Shown: piece after piece, positions 1 to 4,619 of the stretch | How positions within the stretch are numbered: position 1 is the first letter of the stretch | How the letters are laid out: the number at the start of each line of letters is the position of its first letter | Assembly (NCBI GenBank): GCA_947169755.1 | Contig: CAMVQX010000086.1 | Span: 1-6,898 of the forward strand | Length of the DNA stretch: 6,898 bases | Direction of reading: 5' to 3' | Source: an uncultured bacterium | GTDB taxonomy: Bacteria; Cyanobacteriota; Vampirovibrionia; Gastranaerophilales; Gastranaerophilaceae | Notes under the pieces: generated by a model | The model's database searches: none | Seen by the model: only the letters and a program-made list of their open reading frames with translations | Told to the model about the DNA's origin: nothing | Program-made: the position numbers and the translations under genes

Positions 1-176
1 AGTCCTTGCCACAAAGGCTCGATTGCCCATCAGTTTATTAAGTTGTCAATTTTTTGATGAGACCAAGGGAGTGCTGCTACCCTCCTCCATTAAAACAATA
101 CTTAATTGTTTTAACGGAGTCCTTGCCACAAAGGCTCGATTGCCCATCAGTTTATTAAGTTGTCAATTTTTTAATG
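1..176. repeat. Pair of ~59-bp direct repeats (1-59 and 118-176)
   Basis: Positions 1-55 and 118-172 are identical, and the match runs on to 59/176 with a single mismatch (G56 versus A173). The offset is 117 bp. A shorter, diverged third copy of the leading part begins near 175 (GGAGTTCTTGCCACAACGG, compared with GGAGTCCTTGCCACAAAGG near 116). Between the long copies lies a strong hairpin (85-119). The stretch can be translated in one frame, but the protein is only the repeat read through and looks like no known family. It is best seen as a non-coding intergenic repeat that may continue to the left of the window. No transposase, no CRISPR-like regular spacing and no other copies were seen in this window. 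Confidence 0.9.
85..119. repeat. Strong inverted repeat between the two direct repeats
   Basis: Positions 90-99 (TTAAAACAAT) pair perfectly with 105-114 (ATTGTTTTAA) around a 5-nt loop. After one mismatch (A89/C115) the stem extends with CTCC 85-88 against GGAG 116-119. The right foot of the stem runs into the start of the second direct repeat (118). It could fold as a terminator-like stem, but no clean T-tract follows on either strand, so a structural part of the repeat element is more likely. Confidence 0.7.
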
Positions 177-228
177 GAGTTCTTGCCACAACGGACGTCC
201 ACCAAATTTTATTGTTAATTAAGAAAAA

Positions 229-300
229 TGCCGACTATAGGAATCGAACCTACAACCTACGGTTTACAAAACCGTTGCTCTACCATTGAGCCAAGTCGGC
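229..300 (-). tRNA. tRNA-Thr (anticodon TGT)
   Basis: Read on the minus strand, the 72-nt gene folds into a complete cloverleaf. The 7-bp acceptor stem GCCGACT/AGTCGGC comes from 294-300 and 230-236, with discriminator A at 229. The D arm is GCTC-AATGGTA-GAGC. The anticodon arm is ACGGT-TTTGTAA-ACCGT, placing TGT in the middle of the 7-nt loop. The T arm GTAGG-TTCGATT-CCTAT contains the standard TTCGA. No CCA end is encoded; the gene is followed directly by a T-rich stretch (TTTTTCTT). It reads ACA codons, with wobble to other Thr codons. A near-consensus promoter lies 10 nt upstream. Confidence 0.97.
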
Positions 301-309
301 ACATGTGTT

Positions 310-338
310 ATTATATGTAGAAAATATTTTAAAGTCAA
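310..338 (-). promoter_or_regulatory. Promoter of tRNA-Thr
   Basis: On the minus strand there is a -35 box TTGACT (333-338), a 17-bp spacer and a perfect -10 box TATAAT (310-315). The tRNA begins 9 nt after the -10 box, so transcription would start close to the mature 5' end. The strength of the match fits a heavily expressed stable RNA. Confidence 0.75.
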
Positions 339-351
339 GGGATTTTTGTTA

Positions 352-357
352 TATAAT
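352..357 (+). promoter_or_regulatory. Candidate -10 box for the DUF486 gene
   Basis: TATAAT lies 6 nt before the ATG at 364, which would place the first transcribed base at or next to the start codon. No good -35 box is visible: at 17-bp spacing the sequence is TTAAAG. In an AT-rich intergenic region such a match can arise by chance. Confidence 0.35.
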
Positions 358-363
358 AAACCT

Positions 364-705
364 ATGATAAAGAATATATTACCTATTTTAATGCTGACAA
401 TATCAAATGTTTTTATGACTTTTGCCTGGTATGGGCATCTGCGCCACAAAAGTACTGCTCTGTGGATTGTTATTCTTGTCAGCTGGGGAATAGCGTTTTT
501 TGAATATTGTTTTCAAGTGCCGGCAAACCGTATAGGACATGAGGTATACAGTGCCGCTCAATTAAAGACTATTCAAGAAGTTATTACATTGATTGTTTTT
601 AGTGTATTTTCCGTTATGTATTTAAAGGAAGAATTTCGTTGGAATTATTTAGTTGGGTTTGTTTTTATTGTACTTGCGGCATTTTTTATATTCAAAAAGT
701 GGTAA
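364..705 (+). CDS. DUF486-family small membrane protein (DMT superfamily-like)
   Basis: A 113-residue, very hydrophobic protein with four likely membrane helices, at about residues 4-24, 31-50, 68-87 and 92-111. The pattern PILMLTISNVFMTFAWYGHL at the N terminus, then NRIGH, AAQLKTIQEV and a final WNYLVGFVFIVLAAFFIF match what I know of the DUF486 family (about 110-115 residues, drug/metabolite-transporter-like fold). Its substrate is unknown. The start at 364 is chosen because family members begin just before the P-I-x-M-L segment; the longer ATG frame from 286 would begin inside the tRNA-Thr gene. No Shine-Dalgarno sequence lies at normal distance, while a TATAAT box (352-357) sits 6 nt before the ATG, suggesting a leaderless mRNA. 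It is not in an operon with either flanking tRNA. Confidence 0.88.
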   Translation: MIKNILPILMLTISNVFMTFAWYGHLRHKSTALWIVILVSWGIAFFEYCFQVPANRIGHEVYSAAQLKTIQEVITLIVFSVFSVMYLKEEFRWNYLVGFVFIVLAAFFIFKKW

Positions 706-734
706 TTGTATAAATTTTATGTTTAGTTTATAAA
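706..734 (+). promoter_or_regulatory. Promoter of tRNA-Gly
   Basis: A -35-like TTGTAT (706-711) and a -10-like TATAAA (729-734) are separated by exactly 17 bp. The predicted start (about 741) falls 2 nt before the mature tRNA 5' end. The -35 box begins immediately after the stop codon of the DUF486 gene. Confidence 0.5.
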
Positions 735-742
735 TGATTTGT

Positions 743-814
743 GCGGAAGTAATTCAGTGGTAGAATGCAACCTTCCCAAGGTTGACGTCGCGGGTTCGAG
801 TCCCGTCTTCCGCT
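743..814 (+). tRNA. tRNA-Gly (anticodon CCC)
   Basis: A 72-nt cloverleaf. The acceptor stem is GCGGAAG (743-749) with CTTCCGC (807-813), and the discriminator is T at 814, as is usual for bacterial tRNA-Gly. The D arm is ATTC-AGTGGTA-GAAT, and the anticodon arm is CAACC-TTCCCAA-GGTTG with CCC at 775-777. The T arm is GCGGG-TTCGAGT-CCCGT with one G-T wobble. No CCA is encoded. It reads GGG codons. Confidence 0.97.
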
Positions 815-833
815 AATAAATTTTCGAGCGTGG

Positions 834-864
834 AGCAAATCCAAGACAGGTCCCGTCTTGTGCT
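834..864. terminator. Hairpin carrying a partial copy of the tRNA-Gly 3' end
   Basis: CAAGAC (842-847) pairs with GTCTTG (855-860) around a 7-nt loop. The stem continues as AGCA (834-837) with TGCT (861-864) after a 4-nt bulge. On the plus strand a T-rich run (870-879) follows 5 nt later, so the hairpin may terminate tRNA-Gly transcription; there is no T-tract next to it on the minus strand. Positions 850-864 also match the tRNA 3' end (800-814) at 13 of 15 bases. The right edge overlaps the last codons of the convergent methyltransferase gene. Confidence 0.4.
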
Positions 865-1831
865 AGCTATTTGTTTTTTGCCATATAAGAGGTCTTTCTA
901 AAGAACCATTGAGGAATGTGACTTTTTGCATATAACGGCTTTCAAAATGTCCTGTTTCTTTTAATACTGTGTCAAGTAGTGGATCAAGCCTAATAGGAAT
1001 CCCTCTGATATTCTCTTGTCGTGTTTTAGGTGTATATTTATCTGCTACATAAAAATGTTCTTGGGCATGATTTCCCAAAACAAAAATGCCGTTTGGGGCT
1101 AATTTTTTATCAACATCATTGATTAAAGCTCTTAAAATTTCATATCTGTTAACTTCGGTGTTCGGTTTGTAACCATGATTAAATATCCCTACCAGGTCGT
1201 TGTCTGTTAGATGGTACAATGCATTTCTAAAAAATATTGCACCAACAGGTCTTTCTGTTTTAAATTTACCAATATCTCTTATATCCCCTTCAATAAATTG
1301 AATTCTGGTTCTCGCAAATGGTTTCAACTGATAAAATCTTTCAAAAGTGAAATATGGATTTTCTCTTTCAAGAGCGCGAAATTCTTCAGGAATGTTGTTT
1401 AAGTCAAATCGCGGTCTTTCAATTTCTCTTAAGTGCTTTGCAAAACCTTTTGCAGCTTTCTTTTCGGCATCAGTTTTTAATTTATTGTTGATTAAAAATG
1501 CATCATCAGCAAACCAGTGAACTGAGAAAAATCCATCTTTTGCATATTCTATTGCATTTTTAAATGGGTCTATTGAATATATGTTAAATTTATCAGGTTT
1601 TCTCAAAAGTGACAATATTGATATTGCTTCTTCTCCGTTTGAACCCGCATAGACTAATATATCTGTTCCGTTTGGAAAATTTTTTTCGATTAATGATACA
1701 GCTGTTTTTAATGTTGGCAAATCTCCAAAAAATGATGAGCTTGCAGGTAAATGTGTTTTGGGATTGCAAGCATAATAACTTTTAAAACTAATATTTGATT
1801 GTGGGCTGTTATTATTTATAGCGGTAATCAT
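863..1831 (-). CDS. CheR-fold SAM-dependent methyltransferase
   Basis: A 322-residue protein with landmarks of the CheR methyltransferase domain. LVYAGSNGEEAISI (about residues 59-72) corresponds to the CheR glycine-rich SAM loop with its GEE. IYSIDPFKNAIEYAKDG (84-100) supplies the acidic residue that binds the SAM ribose. EGDIRD lies at 181-186. GAIFFRNALYHLTDN (197-211) parallels the CheR segment IFCRNVLIYF. KLAPNGIFVLGNHAQE (243-258) parallels L-pGG-lflG-sE. The N-terminal helical domain of true CheR is absent, and about 80 residues between residues 100 and 180 look like a family-specific insert. No chemoreceptor or chemotaxis gene is nearby, so the target is unknown; a role other than chemoreceptor methylation is likely. 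The NISFKS stretch at 13-18 is not part of the catalytic fold. The start has no clear Shine-Dalgarno sequence. It converges with tRNA-Gly. Confidence 0.8.
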   Translation of the reverse strand: MITAINNNSPQSNISFKSYYACNPKTHLPASSSFFGDLPTLKTAVSLIEKNFPNGTDILVYAGSNGEEAISILSLLRKPDKFNIYSIDPFKNAIEYAKDGFFSVHWFADDAFLINNKLKTDAEKKAAKGFAKHLREIERPRFDLNNIPEEFRALERENPYFTFERFYQLKPFARTRIQFIEGDIRDIGKFKTERPVGAIFFRNALYHLTDNDLVGIFNHGYKPNTEVNRYEILRALINDVDKKLAPNGIFVLGNHAQEHFYVADKYTPKTRQENIRGIPIRLDPLLDTVLKETGHFESRYMQKVTFLNGSLERPLIWQKTNS

Positions 1832-1951
1832 ATTTGTATAAGTAAGCTAAAAATAAAATTTGCTACTTATAAATTAAATTTTACATTGTTAACAATTTAT
1901 TAAAGTTTTTTTGAATTTATCCGTTAACAAATATATAGAAGGATAAAAGTT
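1832..1951. promoter_or_regulatory. Divergent control region with a GTTAAC palindrome
   Basis: This 120-bp region separates the divergent methyltransferase and transglycosylase genes. It contains a perfect 12-bp palindrome, ATTGTTAACAAT (1885-1896), and a second GTTAACAA at 1923-1930. On the minus strand TTGTTA (1890-1895, inside the palindrome) and TATAAG (1866-1871) are 18 bp apart and could drive the methyltransferase. On the plus strand TTGCTA (1860-1865) and TACATT (1882-1887) are 16 bp apart and could drive the transglycosylase. A clear Shine-Dalgarno AGAAGGA (1937-1943) precedes the plus-strand ATG by 8 nt. Promoter calls in such AT-rich DNA are weak; the palindrome is certain. Confidence 0.4.
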
Positions 1952-2827
1952 ATGTCAGGTATAAATCCAATCAGTTTATTTACAACGGTGGCAGCATCAG
2001 CATCTGCCCCGATAGCGCCGGCAGAGTCAAGCTCCGAACCGCTACCGATTTGTGACCCCGCAGGCGGCAGGAAATCCGGCGGAAAAAGTAAAATAGAAAC
2101 AGCTAAAGAGGCAATCATATATATCATGGTCAATGATAAAGATTGTCGAAAAATTAATAAGTCTGTTCAGGCGGAAAAAATTGCAAGAATTGCCCTTGAT
2201 GTTGGGGCGAAACCAGAAGTCATCGGTGCGATTATAGCGCAAGAAACTAATTTTGGTACTACTGCGGACGATTTAAACAAAGGTAATGGTATTGGTCCTA
2301 TGCAAGTTACAAGAATAACGATTCAAGATATGTTTGAAAGGCCGGAAGCCTTTGATCCGGATATATCAAAGATTGTCGGAAATGCTAAAGGGTGTAAATA
2401 CAAAACATTTGCAGAGGCTCTAAAAGCTAAATTTAAGAACAATAAGGTTAATTTGGGTAAATTCGGAAATAAATTTTTTGAATTTTACAAAAAAAATAAA
2501 ACATATTTTGATAAAGGATATTATTTAGAAACAGTTAATAAAAATAATAAAAATCACAAAGGTAAGACTGCTGTAAAATATAGTCAGATACCAAAATCAA
2601 TAAGAACTACATATGAAAATTCGTTGATGAATTATGATATGGGGCTATATTTGGGGTGCTATACTTATAAGATGAAAAGTCGCGGTAAAAGTGAATCTGT
2701 GGGTTTAAAATTCTATCATGGCCCCAATAATAAGGATGTGGAAAAATACGTAAGAGCGGTTAATGATACGATAACCCGAGCAAGACGGAAATATCCTGAA
2801 TTAAAGAATTTAAATATAAAAAGCTAA
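1952..2827 (+). CDS. Lytic-transglycosylase-like (SLT/lysozyme-fold) protein
   Basis: A 291-residue protein with the hallmarks of a goose-lysozyme/SLT domain. EVIGAIIAQETNFG (89-102) places Glu98 where the catalytic acid sits in the family motif E-S-x-F. GIGPMQVT (113-120) matches the G-l-M-Q-i motif. KFYHGPNNKDVEKYVRAV (253-270) resembles the terminal A-YN-G-P...YV-kV motif. It would cleave peptidoglycan glycan strands. Residues 10-47 form an Ala/Ser/Pro/Gly-rich linker encoded by unusually GC-rich DNA. A Lys/Asn-rich stretch at about 145-210 splits the domain from its last motif. There is no typical signal peptide or lipobox, so export is unexplained. The ATG at 1952 has a good Shine-Dalgarno (AGAAGGA, 8 nt upstream). 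The stop codon lies inside a terminator stem shared with the next gene. Confidence 0.82.
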   Translation: MSGINPISLFTTVAASASAPIAPAESSSEPLPICDPAGGRKSGGKSKIETAKEAIIYIMVNDKDCRKINKSVQAEKIARIALDVGAKPEVIGAIIAQETNFGTTADDLNKGNGIGPMQVTRITIQDMFERPEAFDPDISKIVGNAKGCKYKTFAEALKAKFKNNKVNLGKFGNKFFEFYKKNKTYFDKGYYLETVNKNNKNHKGKTAVKYSQIPKSIRTTYENSLMNYDMGLYLGCYTYKMKSRGKSESVGLKFYHGPNNKDVEKYVRAVNDTITRARRKYPELKNLNIKS

Positions 2828-2847
2828 GGTGCATATAATGCACCTTA
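2825..2847. terminator. Bidirectional terminator holding both stop codons
   Basis: A perfect 10-bp stem, TAAGGTGCAT (2825-2834) with ATGCACCTTA (2838-2847), surrounds a 3-nt loop. The outer three base pairs are the TAA stops of the two convergent genes. On the minus strand the stem is followed by GCTTTTTATATTT, a fair U-tract for terminating the DUF378 gene. On the plus strand the tail (TTCGTTGTAAATATTT) is poorer. Confidence 0.75.
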
Positions 2848-3042
2848 TTCGTTGTAAATATTTCTGTTAGTGAATAATAGGATTATGCCGCTGACACCCA
2901 CAAGTGCATATATTATTCGACTAATCAAGCTCATATCGCCAAAAATTGCAGCAACCAAATCAAAACCGAAAAAGCCAATCAAGCCCCAATTTATAGCACC
3001 GATGATTACAAGAATATAAGCAATGATTTTTAATATATACAT
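2845..3042 (-). CDS. DUF378-family small membrane protein
   Basis: A 65-residue protein with two hydrophobic helices, at about residues 4-30 and 39-58. The segments IAYILVIIGAINWGLIGFFGFDLVAAIFG and SLISRIIYALVGVSGI match the DUF378 family as I know it: small bacterial inner-membrane proteins with a conserved GAINWGL core and no established function. Length is normal for the family. The start is firmly set by a perfect AGGAGG (3049-3054) 6 nt before the ATG. No convincing promoter was seen in the 101-bp gap upstream. The gene lies downstream of, and on the same strand as, the glycosyltransferase gene with no clear terminator between them, so read-through is possible. Confidence 0.92.
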   Translation of the reverse strand: MYILKIIAYILVIIGAINWGLIGFFGFDLVAAIFGDMSLISRIIYALVGVSGIILLFTNRNIYNE

Positions 3043-3143
3043 AATAAACCTCCTTTTTTTGAATTATTTACGATGTAGCTATATTTTTCATTGCCTGTTT
3101 GTGTAGTACTTATAAATAACTTTGTACTTTATAGGAAAATAAG

Positions 3144-4442
3144 TTAAATAGAAATTCGTTTTTCTTTAAAATACTCGTTTCTCATATTTATGAGATAATC
3201 CATAGCTTCTTCAATTTCACATCTACACATTTTTTCAGGGTTAATATAGTATGAATACATAATATAAGTTATATAAAATATTTCTTCCAGTGTTCTTGTA
3301 TTTGTTCTTCTTTGACATTTTTGTTCATCTGTTGTTAATCCCCAACCGGCATAGAAAGGCATTCCAAATACGTGGGTTTCTTTATTGCACATACAAGCTT
3401 CAAACCCTAATTGAGTAGAGCATACATATACTTTATCAACATATTTTATCAATGATATTGGGTTAATTGGGGCGGTATAAAGATATATGTTTCCTTTTGC
3501 TTCGAGATGTGTATAATATCCGGTTCTTGCCCCTGTTTGAGTGTCTGGGTGAGTTTTGATAATAATATCTGCATCAGGGTTTTCATTGATTGCGGCATCC
3601 AACATTTTATTGAATGTTTCAATAGAAGCAAGTCCTTTTTTTATTGAACTGTCACCGAATGATTGGTCAACTACAAGAACTTTTTTAACTCCTTTTCTGC
3701 CGATATCCGGTGTAAAAATAGGTTGGCAATTGTATTTTGTTAAATGATTTTCTACAATTTTATCTATGCATTTTCTGGCTCTTTGTTTTTGTTCTTCTGT
3801 AATAACCAAGTTTTTGTCATTTAACATCATTTCCAATAGGCTGGGCCTTGTAGCATCATAGTATGCGGTTAAAGTATCTAATACAAAACCGACATCATAA
3901 CGGTATTTTGGTAAATCCTTATTTTCGCAGAATGTATTGATACTACGTAAAAATCCGGCTTCAAGTATTAGTACCGGTTTATTTACTTGCATTGCTTCGA
4001 CAACTGTGCTGACTTGATCATAATTAGAAGTTATGCCGGCAAGTAATACAAATAAATCAGCATTTTTGTTATCGTAAGGTAATGAATCGTTGCCGTACAA
4101 GTTCCCTTTGAATAAATATTTTATCCATCCGTGTGAATGGTTTAAATAACTTTGCGGGGTTGCAATCATAATATTTTTTGCATTATCTAACCAGTATTTT
4201 ATGTCAGGTTGATTATTGCCGTATTTCAAAAATTGCTGCTGGCAAAAGTATTCCATAATAAATGCATTTTTATAATCATACGCATGCAATTTTTTCGTTG
4301 AATTTGATTTTTTGACAAATATTTGAATTCCAAAAATATAATACTTTTTACATTCGCTATTGATTTTCTTCTTAAATAATCCGTAAAAATATTTATGAAT
4401 AACACTATTATTATCAGTAATTTTTTCATATAATTTAATCAC
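3144..4442 (-). CDS. KpsC/LipB-type capsule polysaccharide glycosyltransferase
   Basis: A 432-residue protein whose C-terminal 300 residues match the capsule synthesis family (Capsule_synth, Pfam PF05159) that includes the KpsC and KpsS Kdo transferases. The motifs are VLILEAGFLRS (157-167), VLVVDQSFGDSSI (255-267), ADIIIKTHPDTQTG (291-304), STQLGFEACM (342-351) and VFGMPFYAGWGLTTD (358-372). Members transfer Kdo residues to a lipid anchor or glycan at the cytoplasmic face of the inner membrane. It has a single catalytic module, about the size of KpsS or half of the two-module KpsC. The N terminus carries KKYYIFGIQIFVKKS (32-46), a motif I associate with cell-surface glycosyltransferases. The start codon is GTG, supported by AAAGGAGA 6-7 nt upstream. 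No other polysaccharide gene is present, so its acceptor and sugar are uncertain. Confidence 0.85.
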   Translation of the reverse strand: MIKLYEKITDNNSVIHKYFYGLFKKKINSECKKYYIFGIQIFVKKSNSTKKLHAYDYKNAFIMEYFCQQQFLKYGNNQPDIKYWLDNAKNIMIATPQSYLNHSHGWIKYLFKGNLYGNDSLPYDNKNADLFVLLAGITSNYDQVSTVVEAMQVNKPVLILEAGFLRSINTFCENKDLPKYRYDVGFVLDTLTAYYDATRPSLLEMMLNDKNLVITEEQKQRARKCIDKIVENHLTKYNCQPIFTPDIGRKGVKKVLVVDQSFGDSSIKKGLASIETFNKMLDAAINENPDADIIIKTHPDTQTGARTGYYTHLEAKGNIYLYTAPINPISLIKYVDKVYVCSTQLGFEACMCNKETHVFGMPFYAGWGLTTDEQKCQRRTNTRTLEEIFYITYIMYSYYINPEKMCRCEIEEAMDYLINMRNEYFKEKRISI

Positions 4443-4448
4443 GTGTTA

Positions 4449-4456
4449 TCTCCTTT
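4449..4456 (-). promoter_or_regulatory. Ribosome binding site that sets the GTG start of the capsule gene
   Basis: AAAGGAGA on the minus strand has its GGAG 7 nt before the GTG at 4442. No in-frame ATG has a comparable site, so the GTG is taken as the start. Confidence 0.75.
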
Positions 4457-4501
4457 AGTGATTATTTTTTTAATCTCATCTCTCTAAATGTCAATAATCA
4501 T

Positions 4502-4530
4502 ACTTTATACCGATATTATGTAAATGTCAA
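4502..4530 (-). promoter_or_regulatory. Promoter of the capsule glycosyltransferase gene
   Basis: A consensus -35 box TTGACA (4525-4530) is followed by TAAAGT (4502-4507) at 17 bp or TATAAA (4504-4509) at 15 bp. A second TTGACA lies at 4489-4494, inside a repeated 11-mer ATTGACATTTA (4521-4531 and 4485-4495). The second copy has no good -10 box and could be a spare -35 or part of a regulatory site. Confidence 0.55.
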
Positions 4531-4554
4531 TTTAGCTGAGAGATTGTTAATTTG

Positions 4555-4587
4555 CAAATAAAAAGGTTGAAGTATAAACCTCAACCT
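4555..4587 (-). terminator. Intrinsic terminator of the trpR-trpB unit
   Basis: On the minus strand AGGTTGAGGT, loop TTAT and ACTTCAACCT form a 10-bp stem with one G-U pair (4564-4573 with 4578-4587). It is followed at once by TTTTTATTT (4555-4563). It sits 33 nt after the trpB stop, so no trpA is co-transcribed downstream. Confidence 0.85.
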
Positions 4588-4619
4588 ACTAGCTCCAAAT
4601 ATCTGCGTGAATATAAATC

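Noticed and set aside
1..195. CRISPR array
   Set aside because: Only two full repeats of 59 bp with a 58-bp interval and a decayed third copy at different spacing; no regular repeat-spacer pattern and no cas genes.
23..289. An 88-codon open frame over the repeats
   Set aside because: Its protein is the direct repeat translated (the same PISLLSCQFF segment twice) and its end runs through the antisense of the tRNA-Thr gene; no ribosome binding site or family resemblance.
286..363. Longer start for the DUF486 gene at 286
   Set aside because: The extension would begin inside the tRNA-Thr gene and cross its promoter; family members begin at the 364 start.
815..864. A second full tRNA gene after tRNA-Gly
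   Set aside because: Only the T-stem 3' half and acceptor end are recognisable; no D arm, anticodon arm or 5' acceptor strand can be found.
1924..2133. A 69-codon minus-strand frame opposite the start of the transglycosylase gene
   Set aside because: It is the antisense shadow of the GC-rich Ala/Ser linker; no ribosome binding site and no family pattern.
3043..3143. Promoter for the DUF378 gene
   Set aside because: The best pair on the minus strand (TACACA and TATAGC about 16 bp apart) matches consensus too poorly to report as a feature.
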